A stretch of DNA of 36,247 bases from a virus: IMG/VR virus record IMGVR_UViG_3300035698_007247, positions 1 to 36,247 of that record; one strand, given 5' to 3'. The position numbers and the translations under genes are program-made. Positions 21,382 through 30,068 of this stretch are shown in pieces (the first letter of the stretch is position 1; each line of letters begins with the position of its first letter). A model generated the notes under the pieces. That model searched no databases and was not told where the DNA came from. It worked only from the letters and a program-made list of their open reading frames with translations.

Positions 21382-22692
21382 ATGAATTTGAAAGAAATGT
21401 TAAAGAAAATCCTTGAAGCAGGTAAAATCACAGCAGAGGAAAAGTCCTCTATTGAAGCCAGCTTTAAAGGTCTTGAAGTAAATGAGAAGGAAGCTCTACA
21501 AGCTGATTATGACAAAGCTTTTGCCCTTGAGGTTGAAGTTGCGGATAAGGAAGTTGTAGAAAATTTAAAGACTCTCATTGAAGTAGCTTCAAAGGATCTT
21601 CGTGCTGATGTTGCCAAACAGCTTGAAGAACATAAGAGAATGGCTGAAAATAATGTTGGTGCTTATAATCCAGAGGTTCAGAAGGATGAGAAGCGCAAGA
21701 GTCTAAATGCTAAGTTGAGAGCTGTTGGACTTGCTGTTATCAGCAATGATGACTCTAAGCTAAAGGAAATGACTACTGATGCGACCGGAACACCTTTTGC
21801 TGGTTATGTTGTGGATAGTGAGTTAAGCGCTGAAATTCGCCATTTGATCACTGATTATGGTGTTGCTCGCAGAGAGTCAATGACTGTTCAGTTGTCAAAG
21901 AATAGTTATAAGGCTAATAACCTTACAACTGATATTACTGTTTATTGGGCTGATGAAGCCGGGTCTATTAAGTCAGGTCAGGTTGTTCTTGGGCAAGAAA
22001 CATTAGAGCTTAAAAAACTCGCTGTAATTGCCGCTTTGACTTCCGAGCTATTGGCTGATGAAGAAATTGATTTATTCAGTTTCATTGCTGGCAGAGTTGC
22101 CGAAGGTTTTGCTCAAGCAGAGGATGAAGCCTATTTCATAGGTGATGGTACTGGTACTTATGGAAGTTTTACTGGTCTTTTGATTAACACCGATGTTAAT
22201 GAAGTGACTATGGTAGGTACTACATTTGCTTCTGTTGATGCAGATGACTTGATTGACATGGTAGATGCTACTCCCCAGGGAGCTTTAGCAAATGCTAAGT
22301 TCTTCATGCATCGCACAATCATGAGCTATGTAAGAAAGTTGAAGGATGATAATGGTCAGTATATTTACCAAGCTCCAAGTGTTCAGGGCCCAGCTACAGT
22401 TTGGGGTTATCCTGTCGTATTAGCAGAAGCTATGCCTTCTAAGACTGATACAGCAGTAGATACTTCATTCGTATTATTTGGTGACCTAAAGAAAGCTACT
22501 ATTGTAGGTTTCAAGGGAGGTATTGAAGCAAAGCGTTTTGATGCTGGTACTGTTAGAAATGTCGCTGATAATGCTGATATTAATCTTATCACTACTGATA
22601 GAGAGGCTATCAGATGGATTGAAAGATTTGGTTTCATTGTTATTATCCCGACAGCAGTCACTAAGTTGACTACTGCGGCCGCAAGTATTTAA
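21382..22692 (+). CDS. HK97-fold major capsid protein, 436 aa
   Basis: The N-terminal 110 residues are a charged, helical delta (scaffold-like) domain. The HK97 fold follows, with YVVDSELSAEIRHLITDYGVARRE, then KKLAVIAALTSELLADEEIDLFSFIAGRVAEGFAQAEDEAYFIGDG and IIPTAVTK near the end, all typical of phage capsid family proteins. The gene uses the fullest set of codons and the cleanest GC balance in the window, fitting high expression. It lies 4 nt after the protease gene. Confidence 0.95.
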   Translation: MNLKEMLKKILEAGKITAEEKSSIEASFKGLEVNEKEALQADYDKAFALEVEVADKEVVENLKTLIEVASKDLRADVAKQLEEHKRMAENNVGAYNPEVQKDEKRKSLNAKLRAVGLAVISNDDSKLKEMTTDATGTPFAGYVVDSELSAEIRHLITDYGVARRESMTVQLSKNSYKANNLTTDITVYWADEAGSIKSGQVVLGQETLELKKLAVIAALTSELLADEEIDLFSFIAGRVAEGFAQAEDEAYFIGDGTGTYGSFTGLLINTDVNEVTMVGTTFASVDADDLIDMVDATPQGALANAKFFMHRTIMSYVRKLKDDNGQYIYQAPSVQGPATVWGYPVVLAEAMPSKTDTAVDTSFVLFGDLKKATIVGFKGGIEAKRFDAGTVRNVADNADINLITTDREAIRWIERFGFIVIIPTAVTKLTTAAASI

Positions 22693-22707
22693 GTTGAGGT
22701 TTTATAT

Positions 22708-22731
22708 AGGGGGTGGACTATTCTGCCCCCT
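22708..22731 (+). other. Stem-loop after the capsid gene
   Basis: AGGGGG (22708-22713) pairs with CCCCCT (22726-22731) around a 12-nt loop, 16 nt after the capsid stop. No T-run follows, so it may stabilise the 3' end of the capsid message or cause partial termination. G-runs are rare in this AT-rich genome. Confidence 0.45.
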
Positions 22732-22747
22732 GCATTAAGAGCTTAAT

Positions 22748-22888
22748 ATGATGTATAAATATATTTACAGGAACAAAAAAAATGGAATGAGAATCAAAAC
22801 TAATGAAAAGTTGGCCGGTGATAAGTTTGAGCTGATTATAGAATATAGGGACACTAAATTAAAAGAAGAAAAAATAATTACTAAGTAA
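22748..22888 (+). CDS. Hypothetical small protein, 46 aa
   Basis: The frame runs from ATG 22748 (followed by a second ATG) to TAA 22886-22888. It is a charged protein with two likely beta strands (MYKYIYRNK, FELIIEYRDT). It ends 1 nt before the connector gene, as neighbouring genes in this operon do. No family recognised. Confidence 0.5.
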   Translation: MMYKYIYRNKKNGMRIKTNEKLAGDKFELIIEYRDTKLKEEKIITK

Positions 22889-22889
22889 T

Positions 22890-23489
22890 ATGTCAACTCC
22901 AAAATATACAACTGAAGCAGAGGTGGAAAAGTTTTTGAATACTTCAATAACAGATGATATTAATAGTTTTATTTGTGCCGCCGAAAAGTATATTGACCAG
23001 AATACCGGGAGAAATTTTAAGGCCGACACAGTAGCAACAGCAAGACAATTTGATGGTTGCGATTCCCAAGCTTTATTAATTGATGATTGCATTGAAATAA
23101 CTAAAGTAGAATTAGGCAATGACCAATATGGAGATGCCTTTACAGAATTAACCAAGAATACTGATTATAAGTTATTGCCAAATAATTATGCGGCGGTATT
23201 ATCACCGATCAGAAAGATATGGTTAAGGAATCAGGTATGGGGAGCTGGAATACAGAATCAACAGATAACAGCTAAATGGGGTTATAGTGAATCTGCTCCC
23301 GATGATATAGTTTGGGCCGCTACTTTCTTATCAGCCTCAATCTATCAGATGGGTCAATCAGGTAATGTTGGAGGAATTAAAAGTGAAAGAATTGGCGAAT
23401 ATTCGGTATCTTTTAATAGTGCAAGTGATTTAGCAGACTTTAATAAAACATTAAGAATACTATCAACTTATAAAAAGAATGTTGTATGA
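22890..23489 (+). CDS. Head-tail connector (adaptor, gp6-like), 199 aa
   Basis: A helical N-terminus (TEAEVEKFLNTS...INSFICAAEKYIDQNTGRNF) matches phage connector proteins of the HK97 gp6 / SPP1 gp15 kind, which form a ring under the portal. A beta-rich middle and a PDDIVWAATFLSASIYQMG helix follow, as in the family. Position right after the capsid gene fits. It overlaps the next gene by 4 nt. Confidence 0.83.
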   Translation: MSTPKYTTEAEVEKFLNTSITDDINSFICAAEKYIDQNTGRNFKADTVATARQFDGCDSQALLIDDCIEITKVELGNDQYGDAFTELTKNTDYKLLPNNYAAVLSPIRKIWLRNQVWGAGIQNQQITAKWGYSESAPDDIVWAATFLSASIYQMGQSGNVGGIKSERIGEYSVSFNSASDLADFNKTLRILSTYKKNVV

Positions 23490-23818
23490 TAAGTAAATTT
23501 TTTACAATTTCATTTACTAATAAAAGGCAGACTGATTATGTTGGTGCGAACTTAAAGTCAAGCCTTGTTGAAGTGGGAACATTCAAGGGCCATTTACAAC
23601 AGCCTGATCCGACATTAGTAGAAAATCTTGGAGATGCCTATACCAATACTTTTACTTTATGGTGTCCGGTTGATACTGATATAGAGGCAAGTGATTTTTT
23701 AGAAGATGAGAATGGTTATACATATTCAGTTAGATCAATAAATAAAAGAGATTATGCTGGGAGAAATAAGCACTTAGAAATATTTGTTGATAGGAACGAG
23801 GAATATGCAAGTATATGA
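23486..23818 (+). CDS. Head closure / head-tail joining protein, 110 aa
   Basis: This is a small beta-barrel-type protein of the SPP1 gp16-like stopper group: GTFKGHLQQPDPTLVENLGDAYTN, then TLWCPVDTDIEASDFLE and the terminal YSVRSINKRDYAGRNKHLEIFV. It sits in the conserved gene order connector, stopper, tail completion, terminator. It overlaps the neighbouring genes by 4 nt on each side. Confidence 0.8.
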   Translation: MISKFFTISFTNKRQTDYVGANLKSSLVEVGTFKGHLQQPDPTLVENLGDAYTNTFTLWCPVDTDIEASDFLEDENGYTYSVRSINKRDYAGRNKHLEIFVDRNEEYASI

Positions 23819-24252
23819 GTAAAGAATTAACAGTAAAAATAACGGGTGTAAAGGAATTTCAATCAGCTATTAAGAGGAATCCTAAAGTTGTTTTATTGGA
23901 ATTAAAGAAATTCTTTGTTAGAGCAAAGGCAGAATATACCAAAACGATTATCAGGAATCCTTGGCAAGTAGGTGGAAGCGGTGGCGGTGGCGCCCCGGTA
24001 GCAACAGGAGCATTGAGGGACAGTCATCAGGGAGGAACAAAGATAACTCCATTCAAGTTAATTTTTGGGCCAAACGAACAGGCCGCTCCTTATGCAAAAT
24101 ATGTTCATGGTCGTGGGCCGGGAGAGATTAATGCAAGAACGGGAGTAAAATCAAGGCCCTGGCTCAATCATGCATTTAAAGAAAACAAAAAGAGTGTGGA
24201 GAAGCTATCAGCAGATATGCTTTCAAAAATAGTTAAAAATTTAGCAAAGTAA
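23815..24252 (+). CDS. HK97 gp10-like tail completion / neck protein, 145 aa
   Basis: The sequence has the pattern of this family: an N-terminal helix (ELKKFFVRAKAEYTKTII), a flexible Gly-rich loop (VGGSGGGGAPVATGALRDS), a strand (KLIFGPNEQAAPYAKYVHGRG) and a C-terminal RPWLNHAFKENKKSVEKL helix. These proteins complete the head-tail interface. It follows the stopper gene with a 4-nt overlap. Confidence 0.85.
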   Translation: MSKELTVKITGVKEFQSAIKRNPKVVLLELKKFFVRAKAEYTKTIIRNPWQVGGSGGGGAPVATGALRDSHQGGTKITPFKLIFGPNEQAAPYAKYVHGRGPGEINARTGVKSRPWLNHAFKENKKSVEKLSADMLSKIVKNLAK

Positions 24253-24254
24253 AT

Positions 24255-24683
24255 ATGGCAGTAATTTATTCAACAATTATAAATGCAATTAAAACAATCT
24301 TAAATGATATTGATGAGATTGCAGAGGTTCATTCAAGCCCAATTACTAAGAAGCTGTCTTATCCGGCCGCAATATTTTTTCCGGCAACGATTGATAATGA
24401 GTTTGAAACGAATGAGGAGAATATGAAAACATACAGCTTTCCTCTATTTCTTATCTGTTCAGCAGTTCAATCAAATTTAGATAAGATTTATAATACTGTA
24501 ATGCCTGCCTTAGATGATGCAGTTTTAGCGGCCTTTGATAGTGAATGGGATTTAGATAATATAGATGGCCATAGAGCTTGGCTTAAAATAGAGAATGGAG
24601 GCTGGGACACGAGCTTAGAGCAAGAAGGTTTAGTGGTTAGTTCCACATTTAATATAATAATAAAAGTTTTAACTAATAATTAA
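24255..24683 (+). CDS. Probable tail terminator protein, 142 aa
   Basis: An amphipathic first helix (IINAIKTILNDIDEIAEVHSSP) is followed by a beta region (KLSYPAAIFFPATIDNEFETN, YSFPLFLICS) and a final strand (VSSTFNIIIKV). This is the usual form of tail terminators, which cap the tail tube. The assignment rests on fold pattern and on position between the neck and tube genes. Confidence 0.72.
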   Translation: MAVIYSTIINAIKTILNDIDEIAEVHSSPITKKLSYPAAIFFPATIDNEFETNEENMKTYSFPLFLICSAVQSNLDKIYNTVMPALDDAVLAAFDSEWDLDNIDGHRAWLKIENGGWDTSLEQEGLVVSSTFNIIIKVLTNN

Positions 24684-24693
24684 CTTTAAAAAT

Positions 24694-25683
24694 ATGGAAA
24701 TAATTGGACGACAAATAGAGTTAGGTGTTTCTGTTGAGCAAACAAGGGGAACTCCTCAAGCGGTAGCTGAAAGATGGATTAAAAATGTTTCAGCAAATAT
24801 TACAGAGAAAGCCGAGCATGCCATTGATGATAATTCTCATGGTAATCTTGCTGATAGTGATCAAAGAAGGCTCACTAAAAAATGGATAGAAGGTTCATTA
24901 GAGGGAATCCTTCAAGTAGATGTTATCCCATATTTTCTTTATAACATTTATGGATCTATTTCATCTGCTTGGGAAGCGGCCGATGTTTATGAGCATACAC
25001 TTACACTAAATTCAAGTAGCATAGAGCATGCATCACTTGGACTTTTTGCTAAGGATGGTGGTGTTCAAAATTTAAAGATTGGTAATGCAATGGTCAATAC
25101 ATTAGAAATTTCATCTAATGTTGATGATTATGTTAGATTTAGCACATCTATAATGGCTTCAACTGCCGCAGATGGTGCTGATACGCCTTCCTATGAGGAG
25201 GAATATGATTTTGTGGGCAAAGATGTATCAATCAAGATTGCGGACACAGAGGCAGGCTTAGTGGGTGCTACAGCGACCAAGGTTAAGGAATTGACTATCA
25301 CCTTTGATACAGGTGCTATTACAGACTTCATCCTAAGTCAAGATACTCCTGATGATATTTATGATGCCAAGTTAAGCATTGAAGGAAGCCTTGTTAAAAA
25401 CTTCGTAGATGAAACTTTCAAGGATTTATTCCTAAGTGACGATGCCAAGTATATGGAAATAAGTATTGTGGGAACACAGGATATTGGTGGTGGTAATTTC
25501 CCGACTATTACAATCTTATTGAATAAGGTTCAAATTACTGGTTGGGATAGGTCAGGTGGAAATGATGAGCTTGTGACTGAAAGCATTGACTTCAAAGCTT
25601 TCTACAATGAAACAGATGACCAGGCATCACAGATTGTTATCAAGAACAATACTGCTGAATATGATTCAGCTCCAAGTGTTTAA
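24694..25683 (+). CDS. Major tail (tube) protein, 329 aa
   Basis: The opening IGRQIELGVSVEQTRGTPQAV is typical of siphovirus tube proteins. An HASLGLFAKDGGVQNLKIGNAMVNTLEISS strand region and a C-terminal half with VKELTITFDTGA, ILSQDTPDDIYDAKLSIEGSL and TILLNKVQITGW follow. The length suggests a tube domain plus an extra immunoglobulin-like or second tube-like domain. It lies just before the tail chaperone genes, as in most siphoviruses. Confidence 0.85.
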   Translation: MEIIGRQIELGVSVEQTRGTPQAVAERWIKNVSANITEKAEHAIDDNSHGNLADSDQRRLTKKWIEGSLEGILQVDVIPYFLYNIYGSISSAWEAADVYEHTLTLNSSSIEHASLGLFAKDGGVQNLKIGNAMVNTLEISSNVDDYVRFSTSIMASTAADGADTPSYEEEYDFVGKDVSIKIADTEAGLVGATATKVKELTITFDTGAITDFILSQDTPDDIYDAKLSIEGSLVKNFVDETFKDLFLSDDAKYMEISIVGTQDIGGGNFPTITILLNKVQITGWDRSGGNDELVTESIDFKAFYNETDDQASQIVIKNNTAEYDSAPSV

Positions 25684-25738
25684 TAGATGTATCATAGATG
25701 TATCATAGATGTATCATAGATGTACCATAGATGTACCA
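25684..25738. repeat. Five tandem copies of an 11-bp repeat
   Basis: TAGATGTATCA occurs three times and TAGATGTACCA twice, head to tail, starting right after the TAA of the tail tube gene. The 11-bp period is close to one helical turn, so each unit faces the same side of the DNA. The repeat is not translated in the frame of the preceding gene. Possible roles are iteron-like protein binding, or spacing between tube and chaperone genes. It is not a CRISPR array: there are no spacers. Confidence 0.9.
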
Positions 25739-25767
25739 TTGTTATATTTAATAATTAATTTATTTAT

Positions 25768-26094
25768 ATGGAAAGAGAGAAAAAAACAATTAAATTATCA
25801 TTTTGTGAGTTGGAAATGCATACCTATTTAACCTGGGGAGAAAACGAGAAGATTCAGAATGTTTTGTTAGGCGGTGCTAAGAAAATCGGTTTAGATGGTG
25901 TTGACAATTTTGATGCGACTGTAATGACAGAGCAGAAACTTGTTTTACTGGAAACTGTAATTGTTGGAATCAAGCAGGCAGATAAGGATGTTGCCTTTAA
26001 TAGAGAGTGGTTCAACAATCTAAGACAGGATGAAGGTAATGAAGTGATTGATGCTATCAATAAAAATGTTGATGATGGCAAAAAAAAAGAATAG
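25768..26094 (+). CDS. Tail assembly chaperone, short form (gpG-like), 108 aa
   Basis: This is a soluble protein with a beta N-terminus (KTIKLSFCELEMHTYLTWGE) and a helical end (NREWFNNLRQDEGNEVIDAINKN). Position between tube and tape-measure genes marks it as the G-type chaperone. Near the end nine A (26080-26088) precede the TAG at 26092, a slippery tract, and the downstream -1 frame is open, giving the longer GT form in the next entry. Confidence 0.87.
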   Translation: MEREKKTIKLSFCELEMHTYLTWGENEKIQNVLLGGAKKIGLDGVDNFDATVMTEQKLVLLETVIVGIKQADKDVAFNREWFNNLRQDEGNEVIDAINKNVDDGKKKE

Positions 26095-26291
26095 CTGATC
26101 ACCAAATCAAGGCGCAACTACGGGGAAAGGCAACTCCTGATGACTATATTATCATGGAGATGTTGAGTAGTGAGTATGGTTGGACTCCTGATCAGATAAG
26201 GGACATTAATCAATCAGATGTAAAAACTTATTTGGATATTATCTCAATGAAGCGAATGATTGAGAATAGTAAATCAAGTAAGAAAAAATAA
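26088..26291 (+). CDS. Tail assembly chaperone -1 frameshift extension (gpT-like), 67 aa
   Basis: This frame is entered by -1 slippage on the A9 tract at 26080-26088 and stops at TAA 26289-26291. It adds a mostly helical part (DHQIKAQLRGKATPDDY, then EYGWTPDQIRDINQSDVKTYLDII) to the short form, giving a protein of about 174 residues. No start of its own precedes this part. The YGW-TPDQI pattern is typical of T-type extensions, which bind the tape-measure protein. Confidence 0.85.
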   Translation, partial: RIADHQIKAQLRGKATPDDYIIMEMLSSEYGWTPDQIRDINQSDVKTYLDIISMKRMIENSKSSKKK

Positions 26292-26292
26292 T

Positions 26293-27975
26293 ATGGCTGA
26301 AAGCAGAACGCTAAACATTTTAATACAAGCTAAGAATACTGCATCAAAGGAATTGGGTAAATTAAATTCCAAGGTGCAGAAGCTACAGCCGGCCTTCAAG
26401 AAGATGGCCCTCGCTGGTACTGTTGCTTTAGGAGCAATAGCTTTTGGTATTAAAGAGGCTACTGGATTAGCCGGTGAAGCGGAGGGAGCTTTAGCCAAGT
26501 TTGAAACTGTATTTGCAGATAATACAGATGAGATGAAAGTGTTTATTGACGAATTAAGGAAAAACATGCCATTGGCTAAAACAGATATAATGAAATTAGC
26601 CTCTGGCTTACAGGATTTATTAATTCCGATGGGGTTAAGTAGAGATGCGGCCACAGATTTATCCAAGAGCTTTCTAACTGTATCTGATAAGATAGCGGCC
26701 TTTAATGATGTTAGCCCGGCAGAAGTTTTGGAATCAATTAGATCAGGTTTAGTTGGTTCAAGTGAGCCATTAAGAAAGTTTGGTGTTGATGCAAGGGTAG
26801 CGGCGCTTGAAACGATTGCTTTAGAAGAAGGACTGATAGAGGTTGGTAAAAAGTTTGCTGATTTAACTCCAACAGCGAGGGCGGCCGCAACAGCAGAAGC
26901 TCTTTTTGTTCAAATTACAAGACAATCAGCAGATGCCATTGATGGATATGAAAAGAATCAAGATAGCTATATTCGTAGGCAACAGGAAATGACAGCTTCA
27001 ATAAAGGAAACAAAAGAAGCTATTGGTCAAGCATTTTTGCCTATATTAGACGGACTATTGAAGAAAATCTTGCCTGTAATTGAGAAATTCTCTCTATGGG
27101 TTCAAGAAAATCCTAAATTAACTAAGACTATAATCATAATAACAGCAGTATTAGCGGCCTTAACAGCAGTATTCGGAGTATTAGGGTTATTGATGGGCCC
27201 TGTAATAGCCGGGTTCGCATTATTAACAGCCCCGGTATTGATAGTAATAGGAATAATCGCCGCCCTGGTTGCCATAGTAATTATCTTGGTTAAGCATTGG
27301 GATATTATAAAAGAGAAAACTGTTGAGATTTGGAATGGCATTAAAGACTTTTTTGTTAATCTATGGGAAGTAATTAAAGAGATATTTATTACAGCAGTTA
27401 ATTTTATAATAGGATTTTATATTTCATTGTTTGAATTATTTGGAATAGATATTATTGCTATATTTACTAAGATTGGTGAAGCTGTAAAAGGGTTCTTCGG
27501 TTTTGTTAAAACTATTTTCAATAAAATAAAAGAGCCGATATTAAATATTTGGAAAAATATCTGGGAGAGTCTAAGAAATAATACTATTGAATCTATAAAT
27601 TTATTCAAAAAGCCTATAAGCGATTTAATAAATTGGATAACAGAAAAATTCAAATGGATCTCCAATATGGTGAAGAAAATATTTAGTAAGGTTAAGGAAG
27701 TTGGTGGGTCAATAACCTCTAAGGGTTCAGATATAACAGGACTTGCTAAAGGTGGCCCGGCAAAATCAGGTAAAACATTTTTAGTGGGGGAGAAAGGCCC
27801 AGAACTATTTACACCAAGCACAAACGGAAAGATAGTCCCGAATGATAAAATGGGGCAAGGTGGTGGTGGTATTAATATAGTTGTGAATGGTGATGTTAGT
27901 GGCCAAGATTTAATTGATAAAGTAGCTAATGGTATTATGAGTCAGGTAAGTCTTGACATGCCATTAAATTTATAA
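26293..27975 (+). CDS. Tape-measure protein, 560 aa
   Basis: The N-terminal half is helical (AESRTLNILIQAKNTASKELGKLNSKV, then a long region with the TMP signature FNDVSPAEVLESIRSGLVGSSEPLRKFGVD). A hydrophobic block follows at about residues 280-345 with several membrane-like helices, and a C-terminal GPELFTPSTNGKIVPN segment. It sets tail length; 560 residues would suit a rather short siphovirus tail if the usual length relation holds. The ATG at 26293, 1 nt after the chaperone stop, is preferred over 26260, which overlaps it. Confidence 0.92.
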   Translation: MAESRTLNILIQAKNTASKELGKLNSKVQKLQPAFKKMALAGTVALGAIAFGIKEATGLAGEAEGALAKFETVFADNTDEMKVFIDELRKNMPLAKTDIMKLASGLQDLLIPMGLSRDAATDLSKSFLTVSDKIAAFNDVSPAEVLESIRSGLVGSSEPLRKFGVDARVAALETIALEEGLIEVGKKFADLTPTARAAATAEALFVQITRQSADAIDGYEKNQDSYIRRQQEMTASIKETKEAIGQAFLPILDGLLKKILPVIEKFSLWVQENPKLTKTIIIITAVLAALTAVFGVLGLLMGPVIAGFALLTAPVLIVIGIIAALVAIVIILVKHWDIIKEKTVEIWNGIKDFFVNLWEVIKEIFITAVNFIIGFYISLFELFGIDIIAIFTKIGEAVKGFFGFVKTIFNKIKEPILNIWKNIWESLRNNTIESINLFKKPISDLINWITEKFKWISNMVKKIFSKVKEVGGSITSKGSDITGLAKGGPAKSGKTFLVGEKGPELFTPSTNGKIVPNDKMGQGGGGINIVVNGDVSGQDLIDKVANGIMSQVSLDMPLNL

Positions 27976-27976
27976 T

Positions 27977-29467
27977 ATGTCAGTAATAGTTAAAATAAAT
28001 AATGTTGACAGGAGTGCTTTTATATTGGTTGACTCGCTACAGGTCAGTAAGGTTCTTAACAATTCAAGAGATTCTGCAATGTTTAGAATAAGAAAAAACT
28101 CTACTTTTACACCTGTTTTTCAGGATGATATAAAAGTTTATGATGGAGCTACTCTAATATTTGCCGGTATAATCATTGATGTTTCTGGGATGGCTCAAAC
28201 AGTAAGCAGTCAGGGAATATTGCTTGATATTAAGGCGGCCGATTATAGTTATATTCTTGATAAAAGGCTTATCAGTAAGACCTATGAGGGTGAAACTATA
28301 AAAGATATTATCGCAGATATGCTCGCAACTAACGCAACTGATTTTGATGCAGATAATGTTGAAAGCACAGTAGAAACAGACAAGATTGTATTTAATCAGG
28401 TGACCATTGCGCAGGCTATTTCAAAATTAGCTAAGTTATTAAATTATGATTGGTATGTAGATGTTAATAAATCAATAAACTTTTTTGACAAAAGTAGCAG
28501 GATTGCGCCAGAAGATATTACAGATACAAGTGGAAATTATGTTTATAAAAGTTTAAAAAGAATGGCCGGTGGCTCCCAGGTAGTAAATAGAATCAAAATA
28601 AGGGGAGGTAAATATGAGGGAGATGCTTTTACCGACAGCATAACTGTTAGTGGTAATATTAGTAAGTCTTTCAAACTGCCTTATCAGATGGCTAATTTGA
28701 CAGTTAAATTAAATACTGTAGTACAGGGCATGGGTGTTGATTTTATAGATGAGTTTAGTGTGACTGTAGATGTTTTACATAATTACCAGGATCAATCATT
28801 TAGATTTGAGAATGATTTATCAGATGCAGATGTGATTGAATTTACCGGCAATCCAAAGATAAGAGTATTCGCAATCGCAGAAGATCCCGACAGTAAAATT
28901 GCCTATGGAGTTCAGGAGAAAATAATCAGAGAGAATGATATTCAGGATAATTCAACAGCAAGAAGAAGGGCATCAGCAGAATTATATGCTTTTGCCGAGC
29001 CATTAATAGATGCTCAATTTTATACATACGACAATTTTTTAGAAGTTGGAATGAAGATAAAATTACAAAGTACAGTAAGGGGAGCTGATGATGAGTTAAT
29101 AATTCGCAAGATAATTTATAAGATGGTTGATGCAAATAACTTCGGATATAGGATTGATTTGGTAAGTACAAAAAGGCTTGATTTAATTGCAGTATTAGCC
29201 AAATTATTAGAGCCTGATGCCTTAGATATTGATGAGGTTGAAACATCAGAAGAAATATTTTCAGATACAGCACAGGTAGAAATTCAAGAAGAACATGTTG
29301 CCATAATTCCGGTACAAGATTATGCAGATATAACAATTAATGAGAGTCATTCATTGGATCCTTTTCCTCCTGCTAATATTAATTGGGTATATGGGTATTA
29401 CTTTCCGATAAGTGATGCCGACCCAAATAGAATGGCAAGGTATGATAGGGATTCCGTTTATTCATAA
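27977..29467 (+). CDS. Tail tip / hub protein, 496 aa
   Basis: The arrangement recalls tail-tip hub proteins (gp27 or Tal-like): beta-strand-rich VIVKINNVDRSAFILVDSLQVSKVL, DDIKVYDGATLIFAGIIIDV, then YEGETIKDIIADMLATNATDF, SKLAKLLNYDWYVDVNKSINFFDKS and a long beta region. The C-terminus (about 410-496) is acidic and less ordered. It starts 1 nt after the tape measure, where hub genes lie. Confidence 0.78.
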   Translation: MSVIVKINNVDRSAFILVDSLQVSKVLNNSRDSAMFRIRKNSTFTPVFQDDIKVYDGATLIFAGIIIDVSGMAQTVSSQGILLDIKAADYSYILDKRLISKTYEGETIKDIIADMLATNATDFDADNVESTVETDKIVFNQVTIAQAISKLAKLLNYDWYVDVNKSINFFDKSSRIAPEDITDTSGNYVYKSLKRMAGGSQVVNRIKIRGGKYEGDAFTDSITVSGNISKSFKLPYQMANLTVKLNTVVQGMGVDFIDEFSVTVDVLHNYQDQSFRFENDLSDADVIEFTGNPKIRVFAIAEDPDSKIAYGVQEKIIRENDIQDNSTARRRASAELYAFAEPLIDAQFYTYDNFLEVGMKIKLQSTVRGADDELIIRKIIYKMVDANNFGYRIDLVSTKRLDLIAVLAKLLEPDALDIDEVETSEEIFSDTAQVEIQEEHVAIIPVQDYADITINESHSLDPFPPANINWVYGYYFPISDADPNRMARYDRDSVYS

Positions 29468-29479
29468 TAATTTAAATAT

Positions 29480-30058
29480 ATGTTAAAGAAAATAAAAAAG
29501 TGGCTTAGTCACAAGGTTAAAATAAAAGGTGAGCATTTTAGCTTTTGGATTAATCCTAAAATAGTTGAAGGCTCTAATGAATTTATTAAAATTCAATATG
29601 CTATTAAAATGCTTGTCAGGAGAGGCAAAAAAGACTTGGTTGATTTTTACGAATATCAAGGACTATTAAGATTTGAGGGGGTTAAAAAGAATATCATAGT
29701 GACTGTTGGCAGAAATGTATTGGCAAGACTATTGACTGGTGATGCTACTTATAGCGGTGAGATTAATTATGGAGCTTTGGGAAATGCTGTTGCTCCGAGT
29801 TTTACAAATGCAAGTACACAATTAAATACAGAGGTCGGTCGTAAAGAAGCGAGTGATGCCGCCTTTGATGATAATATCGCCTATGTGGATTTTTTCTGGG
29901 CCTCCGGTGATATAGCAGATGATACTTATACAGAGTGGGGAACATTCATTGATGGTACTGGTGCGGCTGATAGTGGCCAAGCATTTAGTTTATTAGCTAC
30001 AGGCGGATGGGTAAAGAGTGGAGCAATTTATGTTAGTTCTAAATATACAATAGTTTAA
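29480..30058 (+). CDS. Tail-associated structural protein, 192 aa
   Basis: A basic N-terminus (KKIKKWLSHKVKIKGEHF) precedes a beta-rich region. NIIVTVGRNVLARLLTGDATYSGEINYGALGNA, TQLNTEVGRKEAS and YTEWGTFIDGTGAADSG follow the pattern of a family common in phages just after tail-hub genes. The function is unknown, presumably baseplate or fibre attachment. Confidence 0.7.
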   Translation: MLKKIKKWLSHKVKIKGEHFSFWINPKIVEGSNEFIKIQYAIKMLVRRGKKDLVDFYEYQGLLRFEGVKKNIIVTVGRNVLARLLTGDATYSGEINYGALGNAVAPSFTNASTQLNTEVGRKEASDAAFDDNIAYVDFFWASGDIADDTYTEWGTFIDGTGAADSGQAFSLLATGGWVKSGAIYVSSKYTIV

Positions 30059-30068
30059 TTATAATTAT

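Noticed and set aside
25684-25738. CRISPR-like array
   Set aside because: The units are 11 bp and directly adjacent, with no spacers.
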